Assembly (NCBI GenBank): GCA_947492575.1
Contig: CANLNK010000008.1
Location: forward strand, 62,001 to 126,000
DNA length: 64,000 nucleotides
Origin: an uncultured Thalassotalea sp.
GTDB taxonomy: Bacteria > Pseudomonadota > Gammaproteobacteria > Enterobacterales > Alteromonadaceae
Reading direction: 5' to 3'
Position 1 is the first letter of the stretch. Every line of letters starts with the position of its first letter. Both the position numbers and the translations under genes were made by a program. A model generated the notes under the pieces. The model did not search any database and was not told where the DNA came from. It saw only the letters and a program-made list of their open reading frames with translations. Shown here in pieces: positions 24,636 to 34,106 of the stretch.

Positions 24636-26240
24636 CTAGCTTAGTTTAAATTGTTTAACTTGTTGCTCTAGCTCGTAAGCAAGTTCAAGCAAATGCACGC
24701 TTACAGATTTACCGCGAATAACATCATCACTTGATTGTTCCGCAATATCTTTGATGTTCACAATATGATGATTTATCTCTTCGGCAGCTAAATTCTGCTG
24801 CTTGGCGGCGTTATCTATCTGACAATTCATCTCGTCTAAAATGCGAATATGCTCTGTTATCTGAATAAGAATGTTTGATACTTTATCGACGTCTTGTGCT
24901 TTTAAGTTCGCTTGTTCGCTGGTGTTATTCATTGAGACAACTGCCTGGTCGGCATTTGCTTGCAAACTTGATATGGTCGTTTGAATCTGAGCAATCGCAT
25001 CTTGGGTTCTAATAGCAAGTGAGCGAACTTCATCTGCAACTACGGCAAATCCGCGCCCTTGTTCACCTGCTCTAGCAGCTTCAATAGCAGCATTTAAGGC
25101 AAGCAAGTTAGTTTGTTCTGCAATACCGGTAATCATATCGAGCACGACATTCACTTCTTTCGTCTGTGAACTTAACTGCACTATCATGTCAGCATTACTG
25201 GCAATTTCAGTGGTCAGTTGGTGAATGCCTTCATTGGCATTTTGGGCAAGTTGGTGACCTTGTTGTGAAATATCATTCGTTTCAATTGATTTTTGCGCCG
25301 TTGCTGATGCGTTTTGTTCGATTTCTGATGCTGATACGTCTAGCTCATTAATGGCTGTAGCAACTGATTCTGTTGCGCGTTTTTGCGCTAGTACCGCTGA
25401 TTTACTGATATCTGCAATATCATCAACTTCTTTAGCCGAGCTCATCATGCGTTTCGAAGCGTCTGAGACTGTTTCAAAACTTGCTTTGAATTTACTCATC
25501 ATGTGATTTAAAGCAGTACTAACAGCACCTAGCTCATCGTGATGATGCACTGTTATTTCCTTACTTAAATCTAGGTTCTCTGCAGCGTCATTAATCGTAT
25601 TGCGTAAACGCTTCAAACGGAACAACACGAGTTTATAGAAAACGAAACTTAATGCACCGAAGCCAATAACAGAAATAACAATCTGCATTAAGGCGCCTTT
25701 TACCATAGAGTTAAAAATTTCATTGTCGAGCTTTGAAAGGTCATAGCTGACTTTAACCGCGCCTAATACGTCACCTTCTTGCGCCTGATGACAAGCTAAG
25801 CAGTTGGTACCGCGATAGTCAGTGCTGGCTTTTACCGGCATTATAAACTCCATCACACGTTTATTATCTAATATGCGGATCTGTGTGATTTGTTGACCGT
25901 TCAGTGCCTGTCTTTCGTCATCATTCATTGGCGCTTGGTCGTCAAAACCCGCGCCAAATAAGCCGACAACGTGCTGACTTCGAATAATACGAGCTTCGAC
26001 AATGCCATCTTGGGCTTTAAGTTTGTCTTGGACAATTTTACGGTTGGCTGTTGTGCCTGTTAACATCATGGTATTAACGGCATCAAAATAATTTTGGGCT
26101 GTACTGGTTATGTTTTGTTCGATGAGATGTTCTGCCAGCGTTTTCTCATCATGATGAAAATAGGTCATGGTGGTAACAACTAGCACTAAGCTAGTGACAA
26201 CAATCGCGGTGTAAATTTTTTGAGCAATGGTCATGTTCAT
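24636..26240 (-). CDS. Methyl-accepting chemotaxis protein with periplasmic heme c motif
   Basis: A 534-residue transducer. TM1 about residues 10-28; a periplasmic sensor of about 150 residues; TM2 about 181-205; HAMP about 206-258; then the signalling domain with the hairpin tip [34 protein letters not shown]. The periplasmic domain contains [10 protein letters not shown] (Cys147, Cys150, His151), a CxxCH site for covalent heme c attachment, followed by [15 protein letters not shown]. Heme-c-bearing MCP sensors are known in Geobacter and some marine gammaproteobacteria and are thought to sense redox state or gases such as O2 or NO. No chemotaxis operon is adjacent. The transducer assignment is firm; the ligand is inferred. 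Confidence 0.93.
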   Translation of the reverse strand: MNMTIAQKIYTAIVVTSLVLVVTTMTYFHHDEKTLAEHLIEQNITSTAQNYFDAVNTMMLTGTTANRKIVQDKLKAQDGIVEARIIRSQHVVGLFGAGFDDQAPMNDDERQALNGQQITQIRILDNKRVMEFIMPVKASTDYRGTNCLACHQAQEGDVLGAVKVSYDLSKLDNEIFNSMVKGALMQIVISVIGFGALSFVFYKLVLFRLKRLRNTINDAAENLDLSKEITVHHHDELGAVSTALNHMMSKFKASFETVSDASKRMMSSAKEVDDIADISKSAVLAQKRATESVATAINELDVSASEIEQNASATAQKSIETNDISQQGHQLAQNANEGIHQLTTEIASNADMIVQLSSQTKEVNVVLDMITGIAEQTNLLALNAAIEAARAGEQGRGFAVVADEVRSLAIRTQDAIAQIQTTISSLQANADQAVVSMNNTSEQANLKAQDVDKVSNILIQITEHIRILDEMNCQIDNAAKQQNLAAEEINHHIVNIKDIAEQSSDDVIRGKSVSVHLLELAYELEQQVKQFKLS

Positions 26241-26301
26241 CGAACTACCTTATTAAATTGTCATTTGTTATTTTAGTGTCTCTAAGCCTGTTTGACCCAG
26301 T

Positions 26302-28920
26302 TTAAATGGCTGTACCTAAAAAATTAGCAGATTCTTTGGCGCTTTCACGGTTAAATTCATGTAGCTGTAAAACCAGCTTCTCTGCTGGCATTGGCCTTTT
26401 GTATAGGAAACCTTGATGCACCAAGCAGTGATTGTCGTGCAAGAACTTACGTTGCGCTTCAGTTTCTACACCTTCTGCTAAAACGTTTAGCGATAGACTA
26501 TTCGCCATACTGATAATGGTCTTAACCATTTGGCAGTCTTTGGTGTCATGGGGAATACGCTTAATAAAGCTGGCATCAATTTTTAGCGTATCGATCGCCA
26601 GCTTAGTTAAGTAACTTAGTGAAGAGTAGCCTGTACCAAAATCATCTAACGCGATGTTGATGCCGAGTGCTTTAATTTGAGCGAGTTTACTGCTGGCATC
26701 GTCAATGTTTTCTATGAAACATGACTCAGTAACTTCAATTTCTAAATATTCTGGCGGTAATCCTGTTTTTTGCAGCGCGGTTTTAATTGACTCAACAACG
26801 TTGTTGTTAAAATGCATGGCAGAGATATTGACGGCGACACGACCAAGATCAAGGTCAAGCTGCAACCACTTCATGCGTTGACGGCACGCTTCAACTAGCA
26901 CCCAGCGCTCAATATCGATCATGATGCCAAGCTCTTCAGCGAGTGGAATGAATTCACCCGGTGAAATGGTTCCCAACTCGCTTTGTTCCCAGCGAATCAG
27001 TGCTTCAGTGCCAATAATTTGGTTAGTATTGCTATCTACTTGTGCTTGGTAATGCAGTAGGAATTCTTGTTCTTTTAGTGCAGATCTGAGTTTGTTTTGT
27101 AATCTGAGCGTGTTGTTTAGGCGTTCATTCATTTGTTGCTGATAAAACAAGTAGCCATTGCGCCCTTGTTTCTTCGCCTGATACATCGCAATATCGGCAT
27201 GTTTTAACAACTCTTCAGGTTCCATGCCGTTGATTGGATAAACCGAAGCACCAATCGAAGCTGTAATATAGTTCTCTTTATTATCAAGAATGAAAGGTTC
27301 GTTAAAGTTTTCGTAAATGCGTTTTATCACTTTGTGTATATCGTCAATACACTCCATTTCAGTTAACAAAATAACAAATTCATCACCACCAAAACGTGCA
27401 ACAGTGTCGCCTTCCTTGATGGAACGGGAAATACGGCTAGCAGCGGTAATAAGTAGTTCATCACCCACTTTGTGACCCAAGCTGTCGTTAATTTGCTTGA
27501 AACGGTCGAGATCAACAAATAGCACTGCTGCTAGTTGTTTATTGCGGTGCGCGGTTGAAATCGCAACATCTAAACGATCATGGAATAAACGTCGATTGGG
27601 TAAATTTGTTAATTCATCATAGAAGGCTAAAGAACGAATTTTTGCTTCGTCTTTCTTGCGCTCCGTAATATCGTTGAAAATACCTGCATAGTGAATGTCA
27701 CCGTCAATGTCGTTGCCAATTTTGACAATGTTTAGCCACTCCGGGAATACCTCGCCATTTTTGCGGCGATTCCATATTTCCCCTTGCCAATTACCGACAA
27801 GGTTAATGTTCTGCCACATGTTTTGATAGAAACTTTTATCGTGAAAGCCTGAATTTAAAATGCTCGCTGGTTTTCCTATTACTTCACGCGCTTTGTAACC
27901 TGTAATTGCACTGAACGCAGGGTTAACTGAAATGATATTGGCATTTTCATCGGCAATCATTATGGCATCTAGCGAGTATTCTATGACTTTCTCTGCAAGG
28001 AAAAGGTGTTTTTGAGACTGAATAAGTGCATCATCGCGCTCGGTGATGAGTGCTTCAAGCTGCTGAAAATAAGACTGCTCCACACCTGATAGTATGTTTT
28101 GGAGTGCTAACAAACCAATAACATTACCATTTTCGTCGGTAACGCCAAGGTGGCGAATTCTGTACTGCTGCAATGTAAGAAAACCCTGCAGTAGGGTTTC
28201 TTCTGAATTAATGGTTATAAGCGGGTGTGCGGCGTATTGCCATAAGTGTTCTGTGTGACTTTCACCACGCGCGAGTATTTTTAGTAAATCTCGCTCGGTA
28301 ATAATGCCATGTTCATTAGTTGCTTGATTGAAGACGATAACTGCTGAATGCTTGTGATGTGCCATAGCGCTTACAGCCTGGCATAGTGAGTCCGTTCCTT
28401 TAAAAACTGCTATACGCGAATTGAAATTATCTGCGATAGACTTTAATTGCAGATAGTGTTCAATGCCTTGCCGTTTGATAACATCGGTTTGACTGATAAT
28501 ACCGACAATTTCATCATCTTCTTTTACGAGCAGGTGGCGGATGTTGTGCCGGTGAAAAGTTTGTACTATTTCCCGATATCCAGTGTCGTGATTGATTGCA
28601 ATAACAGGCGAACTCATATATCGCGAGACTGGCGCAGAAAAAATGTCATTCGCACTAAAATCAAGCTTTGTGCAATCTGCCTCTGTAAGAATGCCAACGA
28701 CTTGTTTTTCTCTCTTAATCACAATCGAACTTGTCTTCTGTGCACACATGAGTTCAGCGGCTTGGCAAATCGTGGTGTCTGGCGCGCAACTTAAAATTTT
28801 AGGTTGGGCAATATCCGCCGCAAAAATTGATTTGTTTGAAAACAAGCGATAGCCATTGAAGTTGATGTTTAGTTGGGGAGTTTTATACCAAAGTGACTCT
28901 ATTAAAAGCTTGATCTGCAT
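26302..28920 (-). CDS. CBS4-PAS-GGDEF-EAL cyclic-di-GMP protein
   Basis: An 872-residue protein from the ATG at 28920. Order: four CBS repeats (about 40-285) arranged as two Bateman modules, a short coiled linker, a PAS domain with PAC (about 300-425), GGDEF (about 430-590) and EAL (about 605-850). The cyclase signature RFGGDEFVI is intact, and the phosphodiesterase keeps EALIRW, the NISAMHF region, DDFGTGYSSLSYL and LAEGVET. No membrane helix is visible, so it is probably cytosolic. CBS domains usually bind adenine nucleotides, so adenylate state or SAM could steer the balance between c-di-GMP synthesis and breakdown; this is inference. Monocistronic. Confidence 0.94.
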   Translation of the reverse strand: MQIKLLIESLWYKTPQLNINFNGYRLFSNKSIFAADIAQPKILSCAPDTTICQAAELMCAQKTSSIVIKREKQVVGILTEADCTKLDFSANDIFSAPVSRYMSSPVIAINHDTGYREIVQTFHRHNIRHLLVKEDDEIVGIISQTDVIKRQGIEHYLQLKSIADNFNSRIAVFKGTDSLCQAVSAMAHHKHSAVIVFNQATNEHGIITERDLLKILARGESHTEHLWQYAAHPLITINSEETLLQGFLTLQQYRIRHLGVTDENGNVIGLLALQNILSGVEQSYFQQLEALITERDDALIQSQKHLFLAEKVIEYSLDAIMIADENANIISVNPAFSAITGYKAREVIGKPASILNSGFHDKSFYQNMWQNINLVGNWQGEIWNRRKNGEVFPEWLNIVKIGNDIDGDIHYAGIFNDITERKKDEAKIRSLAFYDELTNLPNRRLFHDRLDVAISTAHRNKQLAAVLFVDLDRFKQINDSLGHKVGDELLITAASRISRSIKEGDTVARFGGDEFVILLTEMECIDDIHKVIKRIYENFNEPFILDNKENYITASIGASVYPINGMEPEELLKHADIAMYQAKKQGRNGYLFYQQQMNERLNNTLRLQNKLRSALKEQEFLLHYQAQVDSNTNQIIGTEALIRWEQSELGTISPGEFIPLAEELGIMIDIERWVLVEACRQRMKWLQLDLDLGRVAVNISAMHFNNNVVESIKTALQKTGLPPEYLEIEVTESCFIENIDDASSKLAQIKALGINIALDDFGTGYSSLSYLTKLAIDTLKIDASFIKRIPHDTKDCQMVKTIISMANSLSLNVLAEGVETEAQRKFLHDNHCLVHQGFLYKRPMPAEKLVLQLHEFNRESAKESANFLGTAI

Positions 28921-29055
28921 CAAGTTTACAAAGCCTATTAGGTCGTGTTGGGGATTAAGTTATCCACGTTACATCTGGTTAACAAGGGGGTAACGTTTCT
29001 GCATACTCACCAATGGAACTTTCTATGAATTAGAGACAAGAATTTGCGTTGGCAC

Positions 29056-29081
29056 AAAAAAAGCCGGCAATGGCCGGCTTC
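29056..29081 (-). terminator. Terminator of the ybfF-ybfE-fldA unit
   Basis: On the minus strand GCCGGCCATTGCCGGC is followed by a T-run; it lies about 40 nt after the fldA stop codon. Confidence 0.88.
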
Positions 29082-29118
29082 TTATAATCTTGTGTTGTCT
29101 GCTACAACTATTTTCGAA

Positions 29119-29646
29119 TTAGTCCGCTAATTCAGCTAAACACATTTCGTCGTAGATTTGCTTAACCCACGTGTCTACGCGTTCTTCAGTTAATTCTGGT
29201 TGGCGGTCTTCATCGATACATAAACCAATGAATGTGTTGTCATCAATTAATGCTTTAGATGCTTCAAACTCGTAACCTTCAGTTGGCCATTGACCGACTA
29301 AGATTGCGCCTTTTGATTCCGCAATTTCTTTTAGTGGTAACATTGCATCACAGAAGTACTCTGCATAGTCTTCTTGATCGCCTAAACCGAAAATCGCGAC
29401 TAATTTATCATTGAAGTCGATTTCTTCTAATTCTGGTAAGAAGTCATCCCAATCACATTGGTTTTCACCGTAGTACCAAGTAGGGATACCAAGAATAATT
29501 AAATCGAACTCTGCAATTTCTTCTTTCGTGCTTTTTGCAATATCACGTACTTCTACCATTTTCTTACCCAGTTTCTTCTGGATCATCTTACTAACGGCTT
29601 CCGTATTACCTGTGTCACTTCCGAAAAATAAACCTACAATTGCCAT
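29119..29646 (-). CDS. fldA: Flavodoxin
   Basis: A 175-residue long-chain flavodoxin. FMN phosphate loop FGSDTGNTEAV, the tyrosine-bearing loop PTWYYGENQCDWDDF, and FGLGDQEDYAEYFCDAM. It carries low-potential electrons for enzymes such as pyruvate-flavodoxin oxidoreductase-type and radical-SAM systems. It is the last gene of ybfF-DUF2788-ybfE-fldA, the conserved gammaproteobacterial order, 26 nt from ybfE. Confidence 0.96.
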   Translation of the reverse strand: MAIVGLFFGSDTGNTEAVSKMIQKKLGKKMVEVRDIAKSTKEEIAEFDLIILGIPTWYYGENQCDWDDFLPELEEIDFNDKLVAIFGLGDQEDYAEYFCDAMLPLKEIAESKGAILVGQWPTEGYEFEASKALIDDNTFIGLCIDEDRQPELTEERVDTWVKQIYDEMCLAELAD

Positions 29647-29672
29647 TTAATTTAACCTTAACTCTAAAATTT

Positions 29673-29954
29673 TTACGAATCTTCTTGCTCAAGCGATTGA
29701 ATCAATAAGGTCTCAATAAGCTCGCTGCGGCTGACACCTTTATCTTTCGCCATTGCATCTAACTGTTCAAATAAGCTGGTGTGGATTTTAAATTCCACTC
29801 GCTTTAAACCGCGATTCTTATCGCGTTTTACTTGATTTCGTTTATTGATCTTAATTTGTACGCTTCGAGGGTGAGGGTTAGTTTTGGGCCTACCCGGGCG
29901 TTTCTCATCACTAAACAAATCAATTGTTGTTAAATCTGCTGCTTCTTTTGCCAT
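29673..29954 (-). CDS. ybfE: LexA-regulated protein YbfE
   Basis: A 93-residue basic protein. KRPGRPKTNPHPRSVQIKINKRNQVKRDKNRGLKRVEFKIHTSLFEQLDAMAKDKGVSRSELIETLL matches YbfE, with a ribbon-helix-helix-like C-terminus suggesting DNA binding. In E. coli it is SOS-regulated; I did not find a clear LexA box here. Its ATG abuts the stop of the DUF2788 gene. Confidence 0.9.
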   Translation of the reverse strand: MAKEAADLTTIDLFSDEKRPGRPKTNPHPRSVQIKINKRNQVKRDKNRGLKRVEFKIHTSLFEQLDAMAKDKGVSRSELIETLLIQSLEQEDS

Positions 29955-30175
29955 TAACCTACACCTTGGCTTTCCCAGACAAATTGAATAATGCCCTTAG
30001 CAATAAAACCAGCACAGCCTAAAAATAATACGAAGTAAACGACGTATTGTCCCATTTTAGGTACGTCATTTTTTTTCATTACATCGTTAATTGATAGGCC
30101 GATAAAAATAAAAATGAAAGCAAAAAACAAGTTAAGGCCAATAGCCTCAATGAGTTCAAAATGTTCTGCTAGCAT
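29954..30175 (-). CDS. DUF2788 membrane protein
   Basis: A 73-residue protein with two membrane helices (IGLNLFFAFIFIFIGLSIN and YVVYFVLFLGCAGFIAKGIIQFVW) and a conserved NDVMKKNDVPKMGQ loop, the DUF2788 pattern. It is inserted between ybfF and ybfE, as in Alteromonadales and Vibrionales. Function unknown. Confidence 0.85.
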   Translation of the reverse strand: MLAEHFELIEAIGLNLFFAFIFIFIGLSINDVMKKNDVPKMGQYVVYFVLFLGCAGFIAKGIIQFVWESQGVG

Positions 30176-30234
30176 ACAACCACCCTAAAAAAACTGGCGG
30201 CACTATATCACAACGTAATTCGCCAATCGACTTA

Positions 30235-30996
30235 TCAGATCAAAAAATCTGTAACTATTTTGTTAAAGGCTATTGTTTTTTCTGCATGTAGCCAGTGACC
30301 TGCACCAGAAATGATTTTGGCACGACTATTTGGGAATAGTTTTACAATAATGTCGCGGTGTTCTGCAGTAATGTAGTCGGAGTCACCGCCTTTAATGAAC
30401 AGGGTTTCGCCGTCAAAGTGATTGTCACCTTCATAAGCGGTCATAATGTCGGGGTAGCAGTTGGCGATATACTCGATATTACACTTCAGTCTTACCACAT
30501 CACCATCTTGAACTAGATTTCTTAGCAAGAACTGACGAACACCAAGTGTTTCAACATAATGGGCAAGCATTTCATCTGCTGATTTTCTGTTAGCTGGCGG
30601 TGTGGCGTTGATAGCGAGAAGACCTTCGATAATCTTCTGGTGATGCGCTGGGTAGGCAACAGGGGCAATATCTGCAACAATTAATTTATCGACATAGGCA
30701 GGGTGGTTGAGCGCTATTTCCATGGCTATCTTTCCGCCCATAGAATGACCGAGAATATCGGCTTTCTCTATGCCCAGATGATCAAGTAAGGCGATTACAT
30801 CGGCCGCTAATTCTCCATAGCGCATGCTATTTTGATGGAAGGAATTGCCGTGATTTCGAACATCAACACTGATAACTTGTCGTTCTTCTGACAATGGCTT
30901 TGCCACCATTCCTAAGTTCTCTAGGCTACCAAGAAGACCATGGATAAGCACAATTGGCTTTCCCTGTCCGCGAATTTGATGATGAAGTAACGTCAT
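30235..30996 (-). CDS. ybfF: Alpha/beta-hydrolase, YbfF-type esterase
   Basis: A 253-residue alpha/beta hydrolase. Oxyanion segment VLIHGLLGSLENL, nucleophile elbow GHSMGGK (Ser in GxSxG), acid in FIKGGDSDYI and His in GAGHWLHAEK. E. coli YbfF has broad esterase/thioesterase activity on acyl-CoA and short esters. Its ATG ends about 170 nt from seqA, which it faces divergently, as in E. coli. Confidence 0.92.
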   Translation of the reverse strand: MTLLHHQIRGQGKPIVLIHGLLGSLENLGMVAKPLSEERQVISVDVRNHGNSFHQNSMRYGELAADVIALLDHLGIEKADILGHSMGGKIAMEIALNHPAYVDKLIVADIAPVAYPAHHQKIIEGLLAINATPPANRKSADEMLAHYVETLGVRQFLLRNLVQDGDVVRLKCNIEYIANCYPDIMTAYEGDNHFDGETLFIKGGDSDYITAEHRDIIVKLFPNSRAKIISGAGHWLHAEKTIAFNKIVTDFLI

Positions 30997-31164
30997 AATG
31001 TCTCCGTAAATAATCGACGCAAATTTTCCTTAACTAACGTACGACATGCAAGGCTTGATTACTGTTATTACAAATAAATTTATCTAAACTTTGCTTTAGC
31101 GCTAGAGAGATCGTCTTCAGGTGAGTATAATCGCCTCGCTCAAAATGAAATTTATGGGATATAA

Positions 31165-31722
31165 ATGAAAAGCATCGAAATAGACGAAGAGCTATATCAA
31201 TACATTGCCAGTCAAACGCAGTATATCGGTGAAAGTGCCTCATCAATTTTACGTCGCTTACTAGCGATGGAATCTCCAGGTTCGACTAGTGAACAAGCTG
31301 TCACTAGTGCCCCGGTTAAAGCTGAAGTTTCAGAAGCTAAACCGGAAAAAGAAGCTAAAGCGGTAAAACCGGTTGAAGCTGACAAAGGATCGGTTTTCGA
31401 TCATATCAATAAAGAAGACTTAGCGACGCAACGCGGCGCCGTTGGTCGTTTTCTCGTTATCTTGCAAGCGTTGTATCGCGTACATCAAAATGACTTTGAG
31501 GTGGTTTGTGGTATTCGTGGTCGCGACCGTTTGTACTTTGCCAACAATGAAAATGCACTTGCAGAAAGTGGCAGCAGTACCAAGCCAAGACAAATTCCTG
31601 ATAGCCCATACTGGGTAATTACCAACTCAAATACCACGCGTAAAAAAATGATGTTAACAGAAGTGTCATTAGCGTTAGGGTATAGTGAAGAACAAGCAGA
31701 AAAAATTCGCGAATTTTTATAA
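31165..31722 (+). CDS. seqA: SeqA, negative modulator of replication initiation
   Basis: A 185-residue SeqA. N-terminal oligomerisation helix ([33 protein letters not shown]), a charged linker, and the C-terminal domain for hemimethylated GATC (about 70-185: [69 protein letters not shown], shortened here to its markers VCGIRGRDR and NSNTTRKK). It binds newly replicated oriC to delay re-initiation. It is followed at 17 nt by pgm, as in enteric bacteria, so both are probably in one operon. Confidence 0.96.
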   Translation: MKSIEIDEELYQYIASQTQYIGESASSILRRLLAMESPGSTSEQAVTSAPVKAEVSEAKPEKEAKAVKPVEADKGSVFDHINKEDLATQRGAVGRFLVILQALYRVHQNDFEVVCGIRGRDRLYFANNENALAESGSSTKPRQIPDSPYWVITNSNTTRKKMMLTEVSLALGYSEEQAEKIREFL

Positions 31723-31738
31723 TTGATAAGGAAATACT

Positions 31739-33385
31739 ATGGCTGTTCATGAGCGTGCCGGGCAAGTTTCTTTGCCGGAAGACCGAATAAATATCGCTAA
31801 AGTTGTCAGTGACTACTTCTTTCTACAACCTGATGTAACCAATAAAGCGCAGCAAGTGAGCTTTGGTACCTCTGGTCATCGTGGAAGTTCATTGAAAATA
31901 AGCTTTAACGAATATCATATTTTGGCAATCGTTCAAGCTGTAGTGGAATATCGTAAAGCGCAGGGTTTTGATGGTCCTATTTATTTAGGTAAAGATACCC
32001 ACGCGCTTTCAGAACCAGCATTTAATACAGCGATTTGTGTACTTATTGCAAATGACGTTCCCGTCGTTGTCCAAGAAGACTTAGGCTACACGCCAACACC
32101 TGTTATTTCGCGATTGATTATCAATCACAATCAGCAACAAGACACTGTTGCTGACGGCTTAATTATTACGCCTTCGCACAACCCTCCGCAGGATGGTGGT
32201 ATCAAATACAATCCACCACATGGTGGTCCTGCTGAAGGTGAAATTACTAAGCAGATCCAAGACAGAGCCAATACCATTCTTGCAAAAGATTTAGAAGACG
32301 TGCTTGATTTACCTTATCAAGAGGCTCTTGCTTCATCACTGCTGACCAAACGCGACTTTATTCGAGAATATGTAGGGCAACTCGACCAAGTTATCGATAT
32401 GCAAGCCATCGCTAAATCAGGCGTGACGATTGGTGTAGATCCACTTGGTGGTTCGGGTATTGATTACTGGCCTGTTATTGCCGAGCACTATGGCATTAAC
32501 ATCGAAGTTGTGAATAAGCAGGTTGATCCTAGCTTTGCGTTTATGACTTTAGATAAAGACGGCCAAATTCGCATGGATTGTTCATCGCCATACGCGATGG
32601 CAGGCTTAATTAAGCTCAAAGACAAGTTTGATGTTGCTGTTGGCAATGACGCTGATTTCGATCGCCACGGTATTGTGACTAAGTCTGGTGGTTTGATGAA
32701 TCCAAACCATTACCTTGCGGTATCAATTAATTACCTAATGACACACCGAGAGTGGCCAGAGACCGCGAAAATTGGTAAAACATTAGTGTCGAGCTCGCTT
32801 ATTGATAGAGTAGCAGCAGATCTTGATAAGCCATTAGCGGAAGTACCCGTAGGATTTAAGTGGTTTGTCGATGGATTGCGTGACTCAAGCTTTGCCTTTG
32901 GCGGTGAAGAAAGTGCTGGTGCATCGTTTATCGCAAAAGATGGTAGTTGTTGGACTACCGATAAAGATGGCTTTATTTTAGCGCTATTAGCGGCTGAAAT
33001 ATTAGCAGTGACAGGTAAAGACCCTTATCAACATTATGTTGCACTTGCTGAGAAGTTAGGTAAGCCATGCTACGGCCGTGTTGAAGCTGTTGCAAATGCC
33101 GAGCAGAAGAAAGTGTTAACGAATTTAACACCGGAAATGGTAACAGCGGAATCCCTTGCAGGTGACCCAATTACGCAAAAGTTGAGTCATGCTTCTGGTA
33201 ACAATGCTGCAATTGGTGGCTTAAAAGTGGAAACGAGCAATGGCTGGTTCGCGGCTCGTCCATCAGGTACTGAAGAAATCTATAAAATTTACGCAGAAAG
33301 CTTTATTGATGAAGACCATTTAGCTGAGATCATCAAAGAAGCGCAACAGATTGTAAGTCAGATATTTTCAGAAGCGGGTATTTAA
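31739..33385 (+). CDS. pgm: Phosphoglucomutase (alpha-D-glucose phosphate specific)
   Basis: A 548-residue alpha-D-phosphohexomutase. The phosphoserine loop is TPSHNPPQDGG (catalytic Ser), the metal loop is GNDADFDRHGI (Asp triplet), the sugar loop contains GGEESAG, and the phosphate-binding loop is RPSGTEEIYKIY. It interconverts glucose 1- and 6-phosphate. TAAGGAAATAC precedes the ATG; 16 nt downstream of seqA. Confidence 0.97.
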   Translation: MAVHERAGQVSLPEDRINIAKVVSDYFFLQPDVTNKAQQVSFGTSGHRGSSLKISFNEYHILAIVQAVVEYRKAQGFDGPIYLGKDTHALSEPAFNTAICVLIANDVPVVVQEDLGYTPTPVISRLIINHNQQQDTVADGLIITPSHNPPQDGGIKYNPPHGGPAEGEITKQIQDRANTILAKDLEDVLDLPYQEALASSLLTKRDFIREYVGQLDQVIDMQAIAKSGVTIGVDPLGGSGIDYWPVIAEHYGINIEVVNKQVDPSFAFMTLDKDGQIRMDCSSPYAMAGLIKLKDKFDVAVGNDADFDRHGIVTKSGGLMNPNHYLAVSINYLMTHREWPETAKIGKTLVSSSLIDRVAADLDKPLAEVPVGFKWFVDGLRDSSFAFGGEESAGASFIAKDGSCWTTDKDGFILALLAAEILAVTGKDPYQHYVALAEKLGKPCYGRVEAVANAEQKKVLTNLTPEMVTAESLAGDPITQKLSHASGNNAAIGGLKVETSNGWFAARPSGTEEIYKIYAESFIDEDHLAEIIKEAQQIVSQIFSEAGI

Positions 33386-33438
33386 TCTACCTACAATGCA
33401 CTGTTGGCGCCGTGCTGTGTAGCATGGCGCTGTTCATT

Positions 33439-33478
33439 TCAAGTAGTCTCAAGTGACGTCAAGTAACCTCAAATTCCT
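33439..33478. repeat. 10-bp tandem repeat, four units
   Basis: TCAAGTAGTC, TCAAGTGACG, TCAAGTAACC and TCAAATTCCT follow each other head to tail just upstream of the gene at 33493. Probably slippage; a hairpin without T-run (33404-33432) lies before it. Confidence 0.55.
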
Positions 33479-33492
33479 ATTTTGAAACCAGC

Positions 33493-33834
33493 ATGAAACC
33501 AAAGTTAAACGATTTTGCAGAGTTAGTTGCTAAAGCCAATGACAAGTTTATGGCAGCTCATAAAGAAATTGATAGCAAGCCTTTCGATACCTTAATGGGT
33601 ATTATCGACAAAGCCTTGCGTAATCAAGGTATGATGGCAGACGCGGTAACTTTGGATGCGGTAGTGTTAAACAAGAAGCTTGTGTTCCTATTACCAGACA
33701 TTGACCCAGACCTAGTAGAAGTCGCATTCGGTAATAAGCATGGCGATATATTTGAAAAGCAACGCCACTCACTTTCGGGTTTGGATGTGGATGCTATCTA
33801 TCACATCATTGAGCAATATTTTCTAGGTCATTAA
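33493..33834 (+). CDS. Conserved hypothetical protein
   Basis: A 113-residue soluble protein with helices LNDFAELVAKANDKFMAAHKEI and FDTLMGIIDKALRN and the segment LVFLLPDIDPDLVEVAFGNKHGDI near residue 70. No cysteines, no signal peptide. I do not recognise a family; codon use and composition look like the surrounding core genes. It may be a downstream member of the seqA-pgm transcript. Confidence 0.6.
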   Translation: MKPKLNDFAELVAKANDKFMAAHKEIDSKPFDTLMGIIDKALRNQGMMADAVTLDAVVLNKKLVFLLPDIDPDLVEVAFGNKHGDIFEKQRHSLSGLDVDAIYHIIEQYFLGH

Positions 33835-34106
33835 GGCATTCACCGCGGCGTAGCGGTTTTTGAAGCTACTGCCATTTCACGCGAGCGGCGAAATTTTGTA
33901 TACTACGTCGACTTTAATCACAGCCTAGCTATTATTCGGCTTTATTAACATTCGTTTTTGCTATTATTCGTTTTTCTTTTGTCGCGGTCTATCGTGCTTC
34001 ATACAGGTGTAATAAGCAATATTACGGTGTAACGTACTTGTTGTGCGACGACAGTAACAAAACCCGATAGTCATCATAGCTAGCCAATTTCCAAGAGCAT
34101 AATCTC

